Part shown: piece by piece, positions 37,658 to 46,547 of the stretch
How positions within the stretch are numbered: the stretch's first letter is position 1
How the letters are laid out: every line of letters begins with the position of its first letter
Source of the DNA: Nocardia miyunensis NBRC 108239
Lineage (GTDB): Bacteria > Actinomycetota > Actinomycetes > Mycobacteriales > Mycobacteriaceae
NCBI RefSeq assembly: GCF_001613065.1
Contig: NZ_BDBQ01000014.1
Span: 1-64,000, forward strand
DNA length: 64,000 nucleotides
Direction of reading: 5' to 3'
The notes under the pieces: model-generated
The model's input: the letters and a program-made list of their open reading frames with translations, nothing else
Database searches by the model: none
What the model was told of the DNA's origin: nothing
Translations under genes and position numbers: made by a program

Positions 37658-38323
37658 TCACCGATCCGCGGCGAATCCGTCACACAGTGCGGACAGACCG
37701 GTGCGCAGGAGCTGCACCGGGTCCAGTAGATCGCCGCGGCCGGTCCCCTCGAGCGGAGCCAGACCAGACGGGGTCGGCCAGCGCGGTGCGCCCTCGAGTA
37801 GTGCGTCGAACGCCGAGGTGTCCTCGTGGTCGTTCTCGCGTTTGGCCAGCATGGCGGCGCTGACCTGCTGCAGGGCGATGCCGGAGATGTAACTCCACAC
37901 CGCCAGCGACATCCGGGTGGCCTCGCGCGGATCGCCGGTCAGTTCCGCGAAACCCTCCACCAGCCAGGCCAGGCAGACCAGGCTGTGCGGACCGAAGTTG
38001 TAGCGCGGCACCGCGAAGGTGAACAGCACCCAGGGATGCTGCTGGTAGAGCCGCCAGTCGATATCGGCGGCGACGCGCACTCGATCGCGCCAGGTCCAGT
38101 CCGGTTCCGGTGCGGGATAGGGATTGCGCCGGGCCACCTCGTCGGTCATCTCGGCCAGCAGGGCGTCCTTGTTCGGGACGTGCCGGTACAGCGACATCGC
38201 GCCCACGCCCATCCGATCGGCGATGCGCCGCATCGATAACGCGTCCAGCCCCGCCTCGTCGGCCAGGGCGATCGCGGTGTCGACGATGGCAGCGCGGGTG
38301 AGTTTCGGATCGTGGCCGTTCAC
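37658..38323 (-). CDS. TetR-family regulator of the adjacent exporter
   Basis: The 221-residue protein has an N-terminal TetR domain (LSMRRIADRMGVGAMSLYRHVPNKD as recognition region, residues about 29-53) and a C-terminal domain of the tetracycline-repressor type (TetR_C_1-like, with RYNFGPHS). Repressors of this subgroup often control drug efflux pumps. It is divergent from an MFS exporter, and a perfect palindrome, CGCGTACGTCGTACGCG, lies between the two starts. Repression of the exporter is the likely function. Confidence 0.92.
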   Translation of the reverse strand: MNGHDPKLTRAAIVDTAIALADEAGLDALSMRRIADRMGVGAMSLYRHVPNKDALLAEMTDEVARRNPYPAPEPDWTWRDRVRVAADIDWRLYQQHPWVLFTFAVPRYNFGPHSLVCLAWLVEGFAELTGDPREATRMSLAVWSYISGIALQQVSAAMLAKRENDHEDTSAFDALLEGAPRWPTPSGLAPLEGTGRGDLLDPVQLLRTGLSALCDGFAADR

Positions 38324-38378
38324 TGGCGTAACTCGCTTTCCTATACCCAGCCGGGTGCGTACGCTGTACCCAGGCTAT

Positions 38379-38395
38379 CGCGTACGTCGTACGCG
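38379..38395. promoter_or_regulatory. Palindromic operator between TetR and MFS genes
   Basis: CGCGTACGTCGTACGCG is a perfect palindrome (7-bp arms, 3-bp centre). It lies 19 bp before the MFS start and 56 bp before the TetR start. A looser copy of the GTACG element occurs at 38358-38368. It is a probable TetR binding site. Confidence 0.65.
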
Positions 38396-38413
38396 CGACT
38401 CGAAGGATAGGTG

Positions 38414-39919
38414 ATGAACGAGACAGGCACCGGTGTGCCCGCGACGGCGCGGCGCGCCTGGCTGGGATTGGCCGTCCTGATCCTGCCGGTACTGCTGGTG
38501 TCGATGGATATGTCGGTGCTGTATCTGGCCATGCCGACGGTGACCGCCCACCTGGATCCCGATGCCACCCAGCAACTGTGGATCCTGGACATCTACGGAT
38601 TCCTGCTCGCCGGACTGCTGATCACCATGGGAAATCTGGGCGATCGGATCGGGCGGCGGAACATCCTGCTCGCCGGGGCGTGCGTGTTCGGACTCGCCTC
38701 GGTGCTCGCGGCGTTCGCGCCGAGTGCGGGTGTGCTGATCGCGGCGCGGGCGCTGATGGGCGTCGGCGGGGCCACGCTGCTGCCGTCGAGTCTCGCGTTG
38801 ATCTCGAGCCTGTTCCCGGATCCGCGTCGGCGGGCGGCCGCGATCGGCGTGTGGACGGCGTTCTTCGCGGGCGGGTCGGCGGTCGGACCGTTGACCGGCG
38901 GTGTGCTGCTGCACCAATTCTGGTGGGGCGCGGTCTTTTTGATCAACACCCCGGTGTTGCTGGTGCTGCTGGTGATGGGACCGTTCGTACTGCCCGAACA
39001 TCGCGCGGCGAGCCGGGGGCCGCTGGATCTGCTGAGCGTGGCGATGTCGATCGGCGGCATTCTGCCGGTCGTCTACGCGGTCAAACAGGCTGCGGCAGAA
39101 GGGATCAACCTGATCACGGTGCTGATCGGGCTGGTGGGGGTGATCGTGCTGGTGGCCTTCGTGCGGCGGCAGCGGCATCTGGCCGAGCCGCTGCTGGATC
39201 TGAGCCTGTTCCGGCGCGGGCTGTTCTGCGTGGCGATCGGCTCTTCCACGGCCGGGATGATGTCGCTGGCCGCGATGAGCTATCTGACCAGCCTCTACCT
39301 GCAATCGGTCGCCGGGCGCGACGTGCTGTCCGCCGCGTTGCTGGGCGTTCCGGCCGCTGCGGTGGTGTTCGTCTGCGCGATGGGTGGTGCGCGGGTGGCC
39401 CGCCGACTCGGCACGCGCACGGCTTTCGCCTGCGCGCTGGGGCTGGCGGCGGTAGGCAACCTGATGCTGTTCGGGCTGGGCGTGGACGGCGGAATCGGCT
39501 GGTACATAGCGGGTTCCACGGTGGCGGGCCTGGGTTACGGCACGATGTTCACCCTGGTGTCCGAGGTGTCGGTCTCCTCGGTGCCGCCCGAACGGGCCGG
39601 TTCCGCGGTCGGAATCTCCGAGACCAGTTTCGAATTGGGCAACGCTCTCGGGCTTTCGCTGCTGGGATCGCTTGCGGCACTGGTGTTCCGGTCCGGCGGT
39701 GACTTCGCGCCGACGCTCGGGGAGACCGTCGTGCGGGCGGGTGATGATGCCGGGCTCGTACGGGCCGCGCGAGATTCGTTCGTCGACGGTATGCACGTGG
39801 CGACCACGGCCGGTGCGGCACTGCTCGCGCTGATGGCGGTGGTGGCGGTGTTCGCGGGGCGGGGACGTCCGGTGCGGGAGGAACGCGGCTCGGCCGTCGA
39901 GGCAACCGCCACGGGGTGA
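38414..39919 (+). CDS. MFS drug exporter, DHA2 (14-helix) type
   Basis: The 501-residue membrane protein has about 14 hydrophobic segments. It shows the motif LGDRIGRRNILLAGA after helix 2 (motif A) and the RALMGVGGATLLPSSLALIS region of helix 4-5, followed by motif C-like GPLTGG in helix 5, the antiporter signature. It should expel a drug, dye or metabolite in exchange for protons. AAGGATAGG precedes the ATG. The divergent TetR gene and the palindrome between them suggest substrate-induced expression. Confidence 0.93.
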   Translation: MNETGTGVPATARRAWLGLAVLILPVLLVSMDMSVLYLAMPTVTAHLDPDATQQLWILDIYGFLLAGLLITMGNLGDRIGRRNILLAGACVFGLASVLAAFAPSAGVLIAARALMGVGGATLLPSSLALISSLFPDPRRRAAAIGVWTAFFAGGSAVGPLTGGVLLHQFWWGAVFLINTPVLLVLLVMGPFVLPEHRAASRGPLDLLSVAMSIGGILPVVYAVKQAAAEGINLITVLIGLVGVIVLVAFVRRQRHLAEPLLDLSLFRRGLFCVAIGSSTAGMMSLAAMSYLTSLYLQSVAGRDVLSAALLGVPAAAVVFVCAMGGARVARRLGTRTAFACALGLAAVGNLMLFGLGVDGGIGWYIAGSTVAGLGYGTMFTLVSEVSVSSVPPERAGSAVGISETSFELGNALGLSLLGSLAALVFRSGGDFAPTLGETVVRAGDDAGLVRAARDSFVDGMHVATTAGAALLALMAVVAVFAGRGRPVREERGSAVEATATG

Positions 39920-40150
39920 TCGGACGGTTCGGGTCGGTGTGCGGACCGGTGTCACGGCATTCGTGCACTATCCGTCCCGTCGAGCGGTCGGAGCCGAGTC
40001 GCGCGAGCGCCGAGACGGCCGTATTCGGCTGTCGGTGCGCGCGATCGTGTGCCGGTGCGCGTGCGTACAGCTGCTGATCGGGTCGTGTGGCCCGGGCCCG
40101 CGGGGCGTCTTTTGCGCCCGAAGATCAGGACCGCGGCTTACAGTCGAGTC

Positions 40151-41017
40151 GTGAGCGACACCTCGTCCGCGAACGGCCGCCCGCTCGCCGAACGACTGGC
40201 GACGCGCGTGCTGTATCCGACCTCGCGTCCGCGCGACACTGCGCTGCGCAAGGCGGTGTCCGGCCGGGTCGTCCTGGTGACCGGCGCCTCGCACGGGATC
40301 GGTAGGGAGACCGCGCGCAAACTCGCCGCCGCGGGTGCGACGGTGCTGCTGGTGGCACGTTCGCTCGAGGAGATGGCGGAAGTGGCCGCGGAGATCGCCG
40401 CGAGCGGCGGCATCGCGCACGTCCACCGAGCCGACCTGAGCGATATGGATGCCACCGACCGGCTCGGTCGCGAACTGCTCGACGAATACGGGCACGTGGA
40501 TGTCGTGATCAACAATGCGGGCCGGTCGATTCGCCGCGCGATCGATCAGTCCTACGACCGTTTCCACGATTTCACCCGGACCATCGACGTCAACTATCTG
40601 GGCCCGGTCCGGTTGCTGCTGACCCTGCTGCCGAGCATGCGCGAGCGTCGCGAGGGCCATATCGTCAACATCTCCACCTGGGGCCTGCGGATGCCTCCGG
40701 CCCCGCGCTGGGCGGCCTACGGCGCCTCGAAGGCGGCCTTCGACATGTGGTTGCGCACCGTCGCCACCGAGATCGCGGCCGACGGTGTCACCACTACCTC
40801 GGTGTACATGCCGCTGGTGCACACCAGGATGAGCGCGCCCACCGATTTCGGCGGTATGCCCGGCCTGACCGCCGAGGAGGCCGCGGACGTCGTGTGCCAT
40901 GCCGTCGTCGCCAAACCCGTCGAGATCTCGCCCTGGTGGTCTGGCCCGCTGCAAGCCTGGACCGATCTGACCCGCGGCCCGGCTCAGCGCCTGATGGCCC
41001 GGACCTTCCGGCGCTGA
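40151..41017 (+). CDS. Short-chain dehydrogenase/reductase
   Basis: The 288-residue protein has the classical SDR motifs: TGASHGIG for NAD(P), NNAG, the catalytic Ser in NISTWGLRMP, and YGASKAA with Tyr and Lys. About 35 residues precede the Rossmann strand, and the C-terminus is extended. This resembles the SDR module of actinobacterial fatty acyl-CoA reductases and related lipid enzymes. The GTG at 40151 is used since the upstream residues are Arg-rich and unconserved. It is the last gene of the block that separates ureC from ureF. Confidence 0.87.
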   Translation: MSDTSSANGRPLAERLATRVLYPTSRPRDTALRKAVSGRVVLVTGASHGIGRETARKLAAAGATVLLVARSLEEMAEVAAEIAASGGIAHVHRADLSDMDATDRLGRELLDEYGHVDVVINNAGRSIRRAIDQSYDRFHDFTRTIDVNYLGPVRLLLTLLPSMRERREGHIVNISTWGLRMPPAPRWAAYGASKAAFDMWLRTVATEIAADGVTTTSVYMPLVHTRMSAPTDFGGMPGLTAEEAADVVCHAVVAKPVEISPWWSGPLQAWTDLTRGPAQRLMARTFRR

Positions 41018-41339
41018 AGCCTTGGCGCGGTTCCCGAGTGGGCGCGTTCCCGAGTACTGGGGTGCCCGCGCTGCGGGTCTGAGCCGAGTCGTGGGTAAGG
41101 CTGTTGCGTCCGTGTCGGCGCAGACGAGCGCTCGGGGCTGTCGATGTGCTGTGCGCGTCCCGATCCGAGTGCGGCGTGGGCATTGTCTCGGTTCGCGCAG
41201 GTGTGATCGGCCGTGGTGTGTGGGCGATGCGACCGACATCAGTCGGGTAGGAGAGACGTGGTCGGTGTCACTCGGCTGTCCGCACAGGTGGGTGGCCGAG
41301 CGCATAGGATCGGGGGATGTTCGACCCGGGTGTCTGCCG
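41018..41339. other. Intergenic region before ureF; no gene seen
   Basis: This 322-bp stretch has no convincing coding frame. The ureF frame is open through it but without family similarity. A promoter for ureFGD must lie here or in the SDR gene, because the accessory genes no longer follow ureC directly. No operator or terminator was recognised. Confidence 0.5.
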
Positions 41340-41972
41340 ATGAGTCTGGCGATGTTGTTCACGCTCGCCGACTCGCGGCTGCCGGTGGGCGGGCACGTGC
41401 ATTCGGGTGGGGTGGAGGAGGCGGTCGCCTCGGGGCTGGTGCGCGACGTCGTGACGTTGGAGTCGTATCTGCGGCGGCGGATCCGCACGTCCGGGTTGGT
41501 GGCCGCGTCGATGGCCGCGGCGGTGTGCGCGGGGGAATGGGAGCCGCGGCGCGCCGAGAGTGAGGCCGATGCACGCACGCCCGCGCCGGCTGCTCGGGCG
41601 GCGTCGCGGGCGCAGGGGCGGGGTTTGCTTCGTCTGGCGAAACAGGTTTGGCCGCACCAGGATTGGCAGGACCTGGGATCGCGGCCGCATCTGTCGACGG
41701 CCTTCGGTGTGGTCGGCGTCGCGGCGGGGGTGAGTGCGCGGGAGATCGCCGGGGTGGTCGTCTACACCACCATGACCGGCGCCGCGACGGCCGCGCAGCG
41801 ACTGCTGGCGTTGGATCCGGCGGCGGTGGCCGCCGGTACGATCCGGCTCGCCGAGCTGTGTGATCGGACCGCGGCCGAGGCGGCGCTGGGTCCGGCGGCA
41901 CTGTCCGATCCGCTGCAGGATGTGCTCGCCCAACGGCATCCGGAGCGCGCGATGCCGCTGTTCGCCTCCTGA
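41340..41972 (+). CDS. ureF: Urease accessory protein UreF
   Basis: The 210-residue protein begins MSLAMLFTLADSRLPVGGHVHSGG, a typical actinobacterial UreF start (residues 1-24), and continues with VEEAVASGLV and a helical body including ALDPAAVAAGTIRLAELCDR. UreF acts in the UreDFG complex that delivers nickel and CO2 to the apo-urease and is thought to govern UreG GTPase activity. No good ribosome site precedes the ATG. ureG follows after 46 bp. Confidence 0.93.
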   Translation: MSLAMLFTLADSRLPVGGHVHSGGVEEAVASGLVRDVVTLESYLRRRIRTSGLVAASMAAAVCAGEWEPRRAESEADARTPAPAARAASRAQGRGLLRLAKQVWPHQDWQDLGSRPHLSTAFGVVGVAAGVSAREIAGVVVYTTMTGAATAAQRLLALDPAAVAAGTIRLAELCDRTAAEAALGPAALSDPLQDVLAQRHPERAMPLFAS

Positions 41973-42018
41973 GGACGTATTGATGACGACCGGTTTCGGT
42001 CGCGAAAGGAGATAACCC

Positions 42019-42732
42019 ATGCCACCACATCTGATCGACGGTGAACCGCACGACCACGCGCACGACCGGCCCAAGCGTGCGCGTTCGGCCGGTGAGCCGG
42101 TGCGGATCGGCATCGGCGGTCCGGTCGGCTCCGGGAAGACCGCGCTCACCGCGGCGCTGTGCCGCCAGCTGCGTGACGAGCTGTCGCTGGCGGTGCTGAC
42201 CAACGACATCTACACCACCGAGGACGCCGATTTCCTGCGTCGCAACGCCGTACTGCCGGACGAACGGATCACCGCCGTGCAGACCGGCGGCTGTCCGCAC
42301 ACCGCGATCCGCGACGACATCACCGCGAATCTCGACGCCATAGACGATCTGATCGAGGCCAATCCGCCGCTGGATCTGATCCTGGTCGAATCCGGTGGGG
42401 ACAATCTGACCGCCACGTTCTCCTCCGGTCTGATCGATGCGCAGATCTTCGTCGTGGACGTCGCCGGTGGTGACAAGGTGCCGCGCAAGGGCGGGCCGGG
42501 CGTGACCTATTCGGATCTGCTGGTGATCAACAAGACCGACCTGGCTCCCCTGGTCGGCGCGGATCTGGCTGTGATGGACCGTGATTCGGCCGCGGTGCGC
42601 GACGGACGCCCCTTCGTGTTCACCTCCCTGACCGAGGATCCGGCCGCCACGCCCGTACTGAACTGGGTACGCGAACAGCTGCGCGCGATCGCGGAACAGG
42701 ACGCTGCCGCGGGTGCCGGTATTGCGCACTGA
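42019..42732 (+). CDS. ureG: Urease accessory GTPase UreG
   Basis: The 237-residue protein has the UreG P-loop GGPVGSGKT (33-41), [15 protein letters not shown], the nickel-binding CPH in [21 protein letters not shown], and NKTD for guanine. It provides GTP-driven nickel insertion into urease. A His-rich N-terminal extension ([13 protein letters not shown]) may hold nickel, as in many actinobacterial UreG proteins. GAAAGGAGAT precedes the ATG. The end overlaps ureD by 20 bp. Confidence 0.97.
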   Translation: MPPHLIDGEPHDHAHDRPKRARSAGEPVRIGIGGPVGSGKTALTAALCRQLRDELSLAVLTNDIYTTEDADFLRRNAVLPDERITAVQTGGCPHTAIRDDITANLDAIDDLIEANPPLDLILVESGGDNLTATFSSGLIDAQIFVVDVAGGDKVPRKGGPGVTYSDLLVINKTDLAPLVGADLAVMDRDSAAVRDGRPFVFTSLTEDPAATPVLNWVREQLRAIAEQDAAAGAGIAH

Positions 42733-43411
42733 GGTACGGATCGTTGCGAGTCCCGGTGTGCTGCCACGGATTCACGCCACAGGGGGTCTCGCGGCGCGGC
42801 ACACCGGCCCGGATGTCGTCCATCTGATCGGCACTGCCGCAACGCCGTTGGGCGGTGACGAACTCGACATCGCGATCGTGGTCGAGCCCGGCGCACGGCT
42901 GCGGGTGCGCTCGGTGGCGGCGACCATTGCCCTGCCGGGCCTTGCGACTCCACTTTCCCACGCGCACTGGACGTTCGAGGTCGGCGCGGGCGGCGAACTG
43001 GATTTCGATCCGGAACCGACCGTCGTCGCGGGCGGAGCCGCCCACGAAACCGTCAGCACGGTCAGCCTCGCCGCCGACGCCCGCTTGCACCTGCGCGAAC
43101 GCATCCAGATCGGCCGCACCGGCGAGGCCACCGGCCATTGGCGCGGCGACCTCATCGCCGACGTGGCCCGCACCCCGCTACTGCGCCACCGCCTCGAACT
43201 CGGCGAGAACTCACCCACAGACGACATGCTCTCCGCGCCCCGCGCGCTCACCAGCGTGCTCCGCTACCCTGACGAAAGACCTTCGTGCACAACGGGTTTG
43301 GGTGCCGCGCTACTCCCGCTCGCGGCGGGCGGTTCGCTGTACACGTGGACGGGCCCGAGACTGTCCGCCGAACCCGCCCCTGCCGGCGAGGTCGCGGCGA
43401 TGCGTGCCTGA
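42713..43411 (+). CDS. ureD: Urease accessory protein UreD
   Basis: This 232-residue protein is UreD/UreH-like: [21 protein letters not shown] near the start, a core with [25 protein letters not shown], and [22 protein letters not shown]. UreD is the scaffold of the accessory complex bound to urease. It begins with GTG inside the end of ureG, so the two are translationally coupled. In M. tuberculosis ndh follows ureD; here about 19 kb of other genes intervene. Confidence 0.92.
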   Translation: MPVLRTEVRIVASPGVLPRIHATGGLAARHTGPDVVHLIGTAATPLGGDELDIAIVVEPGARLRVRSVAATIALPGLATPLSHAHWTFEVGAGGELDFDPEPTVVAGGAAHETVSTVSLAADARLHLRERIQIGRTGEATGHWRGDLIADVARTPLLRHRLELGENSPTDDMLSAPRALTSVLRYPDERPSCTTGLGAALLPLAAGGSLYTWTGPRLSAEPAPAGEVAAMRA

Positions 43412-43610
43412 CCCTGGGGCGTCGCCGTCTCGCCGCACGAGCGGTCGTCGGTGATGTGCTCGGCCAGCGAATCACCGACCGTGCCCGGCAGCGCCTCGAC
43501 GAAGGCGGCTCTCGCGTATGGCGCGCGCGACCGTCGGGTTCGGTGCGACCGGTGAATAGTGCTTTGCGGCAGGATGATTCGATCATCAGCGAGTTGGCCG
43601 ACGGGAACGG

Positions 43611-44474
43611 TCAGAACATTCCGCGGTAGGGAAGGGCCGGCTGGCCCGTGACTCCGGGGGATGCGCGAAACAACGCTCCGGCGGCGGGTTCGGTAATGGG
43701 GTCGATGCCCTGGCGGGAGGTGGTGATGTACAGGTCGGTGAGCGTCGGGCCGCCGAATGTGCATGCGGTGACCTGGGATACGGGCAGGTGCAGGACCCCG
43801 AGGCGGGTGCCGTCGGGGGAATAGTGGTGGACTGCGCCGCCGCCCCACAGGGCTACCCAGATATTGCCGTCGGCGTCGACGGTGAGACCATCGGGGGAGC
43901 CGTGTTCCTCGGGAATGTGGATCGCGGTCCTGCGTTGGGACAGACCGGATTCCGGCGTGTAGTCGAAGGCGTCGACGCACTGGGTGGGGGTGTCGGCGTA
44001 GTAGGCGGTGCGGCCGTCGGGGCTCCAGGCCAGGCCGTTGGAGATGGTGACGTCGGTGAGTTCGACGTTCACGGTCCCGTCGAGGTTCAGTCGGTACAGT
44101 GCGCCCGCGCCGGGGGTCTCGGCGTACGCCATCGAGCCACAGTGGAAGCGGCCCTGGGGATCACAGCCGCCGTCGTTCATCCGGATTCCGGGATCGGACC
44201 ACAGTTCCGGCAGGGGAGTGATGCGGCCGAGGTCGTCGTCGGCCAGGGCGAATCCGCGTTCCAGGGCCAGGACGACGCCGCTCTCGGCACGCGGGCGCAG
44301 CGCAGCGGCGACCGTGCCCACCGGAAAGCGGCGGATTTCGCCTGTGCCGGAATCGAGTTCGAGGACGTCCCCGGCGAGCATGTCGACCCAGCGCAGACCC
44401 GGCCAGCGCGCACACCAGACCGGCCCCTCGCCGTGCTCGGCGACGGGTGCGGTGAGCTGTTCGACGGAAATCAT
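43611..44474 (-). CDS. SMP-30/gluconolactonase-type sugar lactonase
   Basis: The 287-residue protein is a six-bladed SMP-30/regucalcin/gluconolactonase-like propeller. EGPVWCARWPGLRWVDML holds the metal-binding Glu (residue 17), PGIRMNDGGCDPQGRFHCGSM has Asn and Asp at the metal, and ISNGLAWSPDGRTAYYAD and GSPDGLTVDADGNIWVALW contain the other ligands. It should open a sugar lactone made by the neighbouring dehydrogenase. The ATG overlaps the dehydrogenase stop by four bases (ATGA), so the two act as a unit: sugar to lactone to aldonate, which the enolase-type dehydratase at 47348 would then dehydrate. Confidence 0.9.
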   Translation of the reverse strand: MISVEQLTAPVAEHGEGPVWCARWPGLRWVDMLAGDVLELDSGTGEIRRFPVGTVAAALRPRAESGVVLALERGFALADDDLGRITPLPELWSDPGIRMNDGGCDPQGRFHCGSMAYAETPGAGALYRLNLDGTVNVELTDVTISNGLAWSPDGRTAYYADTPTQCVDAFDYTPESGLSQRRTAIHIPEEHGSPDGLTVDADGNIWVALWGGGAVHHYSPDGTRLGVLHLPVSQVTACTFGGPTLTDLYITTSRQGIDPITEPAAGALFRASPGVTGQPALPYRGMF

Positions 44475-45466
44475 GGTCGCAGCAGCACTTTCACCGCACT
44501 ACCCTCGCGCAGCACCTGTAGTGCGGAATCGACCTGTTCGAGCGGGAACTCGTGCGATACCAGCGGTGCGGGATCAAGTGCGCCCGCGGCGAATGCGCGC
44601 ACCGCGTGGGTCCAGGCCCGTCCGGGCGCGCCGAAGACGGTGTGCAGGGTGATCTGATCGAGCACCAGATCGGCCGGAGAGATCGGATCCGGTTCCGCGG
44701 CAGGGATTCCGGTGAGCACCACACGTCCGCCACGGCGTACCAGGGAGGTGGCCAGACGTGCGGTCCCGATTCCGCCCGCGGCCTCCAGCACGACGTCGTA
44801 CCGCTGGGAAGGATCCGCCCCGGTGCTGAAATATGTTGCCCCGCAACGCCGAGCCAGTGATTCGCAATCGGCCCGCCGATCGATGACGGTCAGCTCGCCG
44901 GGGTGTACTGCGGCCACCAATTGGGTGATGAGCAATCCGAGAGTTCCCGCGCCGACCACCGCGACACGCTCACCGGTCCGCACGTCCGCAGGTAGACAAG
45001 CCGCGGCGGCAACGGCGGCCGGTTCGAGCGCCGCGGCCGCACGCAGATCGGCGTCGGCGGGCAGGGTGTGCAGCAGCCGCGCGGGCAGTGTCAGGTAGTC
45101 CGCCCAGGCCCCGGGGTGGGTGAATCCTGTCTCGGCGTATCCGTCGGCACACAGGTTGGTATCCCCGCGCCGGCAGGCGGCGCAGTGCAGGCAGGACCGA
45201 AAGCCCTCTCCCACAACGGGTTTACCGACCAACTCCGCATCGACGTCGTCGCCGACCTCGGCCACCGTGCCCGACCATTCGTGCCCGGGGACGACCGGAT
45301 AGCGCACGTAGGGCGCGGGCCGCGTCCCGGCGACCACCTCGAGATCTGATCCGCAGATCCCGGTCCAGGCGACCCGCACCAGCGCCTCACCGGGGCCCGG
45401 CGGCTGCGGCGGCATCGGTACGACCCGCACCTGCCCCGGAGCGTCGACCTGGACCGCGCGTGACAT
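44471..45466 (-). CDS. Zinc-dependent medium-chain alcohol/sugar dehydrogenase
   Basis: The 331-residue MDR protein has the catalytic zinc ligands in TGICGSDLE and VPGHEWSG, then the structural-zinc loop CLHCAACRRGDTNLC (four cysteines) and the NAD-binding VVGAGTLGLLITQL. It probably oxidises a sugar or polyol with NAD+ or NADP+. The lactonase gene overlaps its end, which points to an aldose dehydrogenase producing a lactone. ATG 45466 is chosen over the longer upstream frame, which is unconserved. The gene is 130 bp from the U32-like gene and on the same strand as the GntR gene. Confidence 0.9.
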   Translation of the reverse strand: MSRAVQVDAPGQVRVVPMPPQPPGPGEALVRVAWTGICGSDLEVVAGTRPAPYVRYPVVPGHEWSGTVAEVGDDVDAELVGKPVVGEGFRSCLHCAACRRGDTNLCADGYAETGFTHPGAWADYLTLPARLLHTLPADADLRAAAALEPAAVAAAACLPADVRTGERVAVVGAGTLGLLITQLVAAVHPGELTVIDRRADCESLARRCGATYFSTGADPSQRYDVVLEAAGGIGTARLATSLVRRGGRVVLTGIPAAEPDPISPADLVLDQITLHTVFGAPGRAWTHAVRAFAAGALDPAPLVSHEFPLEQVDSALQVLREGSAVKVLLRP

Positions 45467-45596
45467 CAGTGCACTCCCGTCGCTGGAAGGTGTGCTCGTG
45501 TCCGACAGTGTGCCACGATCGCGGCGGCGGACTGTCGCCGGTCCGGCCGGTGTGTCGAAACTCGGCCGAATACACCGAATATCTCTGTGCACGTGG

Positions 45597-46547
45597 TCAT
45601 TTCGTGACCTCTGCGACGGGTGACGGCACCGCCAGTCCCTCCGCGCCGAGTTCCGAGGTCAGCGCATCGGGGGAAAATCTCCGCAGCAGATCCAGCCCGA
45701 TGCGTGCGCGGCGGACACGCTCCCGGCCCAGCGCCACCGCGGTCGCTTCCAGATGCGTTCCGCTGGGGTAGATGTTCGGTGCGTTGCGCAGCCCGAATTT
45801 CAGGTACACCGGCGCGGCCACCCGGACGATCTCGGCGATCTCGTAGTGCCGGACGAAGCCGCCCTGATCATCGGGAGCCTCCACGTAGACGTCGAGCGGG
45901 ATGTCGACCGCACGCCGGACCTCGGCGAGCTGGGCCAGGCTCAGATCGGTCGGGACGTTGTAGGTGTTCGCGCCCAGATCCTGCGCGATCCGGATCGCGG
46001 CCGGATTGGCCAGACCCATCTGCACACTGATCTTGAACTGCATATCCGCGGGCAGGTACCCCTGCTCACGCATTCGCGCGGCGGCGGAGAGCACCCCGAT
46101 ATCGGTGATCAGCACGCTGCGCAGACCGAACTCCGCTGCTCGCTCGATATCCAGCAGACAGTGCGTGAGCTGCTCGGCCCCGCGCGCTTGCGCTCCGAGC
46201 GCACCCGCTCCCGACGCCGATGCGGCTGCGCCCGTTCCCCATCCGGCCAGCGGGCGGGCGAACAGGCTCACCTCGACCGGTTCGGCCGCACCCTGCTCGA
46301 CCATGGCCGACAGTTCGTCATCGGTCAGCAGCAACACCCCGCTGCCCTGTGAGATCCGGTGCACCCGGACGTCCCGGGCGCGCGCCTCGTCCAGCACGGC
46401 GGCCAGCACCGCGGGCCCCTCCACGCTCGGTATCTCGACCCGATACTGGGCGCCGTCGGGAAAACGCTTCTCGCTCGTGGCCGCGGGCGGTCCGTCCATC
46501 TCGGACATACCGTTGGCCCGCAGGAAATCTCGTACCTGTCCGGACAT
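45597..46547 (-). CDS. Peptidase U32-like TIM-barrel protein in a sugar-catabolic locus
   Basis: The 316-residue protein resembles the U32 (collagenase-like) TIM barrel: SVLITDIGVLSAAARMREQG, then FKISVQMGLANPAAIRIAQD, LGANTYNVPTDLSLAQLAEV and IPLDVYVEAPDD. True U32 proteins modify RNA or ubiquinone with help of Fe-S cysteines. Here only one cysteine (HCLLDIE) is seen, so neither a cluster nor proteolysis is likely. Its start overlaps the GntR stop (TGATG), tying it to the sugar regulon. It might be an aldolase- or isomerase-like enzyme for the sugar-acid product, for which no other candidate exists in the locus. This role is a guess. Confidence 0.65.
   Translation of the reverse strand: MSGQVRDFLRANGMSEMDGPPAATSEKRFPDGAQYRVEIPSVEGPAVLAAVLDEARARDVRVHRISQGSGVLLLTDDELSAMVEQGAAEPVEVSLFARPLAGWGTGAAASASGAGALGAQARGAEQLTHCLLDIERAAEFGLRSVLITDIGVLSAAARMREQGYLPADMQFKISVQMGLANPAAIRIAQDLGANTYNVPTDLSLAQLAEVRRAVDIPLDVYVEAPDDQGGFVRHYEIAEIVRVAAPVYLKFGLRNAPNIYPSGTHLEATAVALGRERVRRARIGLDLLRRFSPDALTSELGAEGLAVPSPVAEVTK

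Noticed and set aside
45597..46547. Annotating the U32-like protein as a protease
   Set aside because: No protease residues or Fe-S cysteines are seen, and the context is sugar catabolism.
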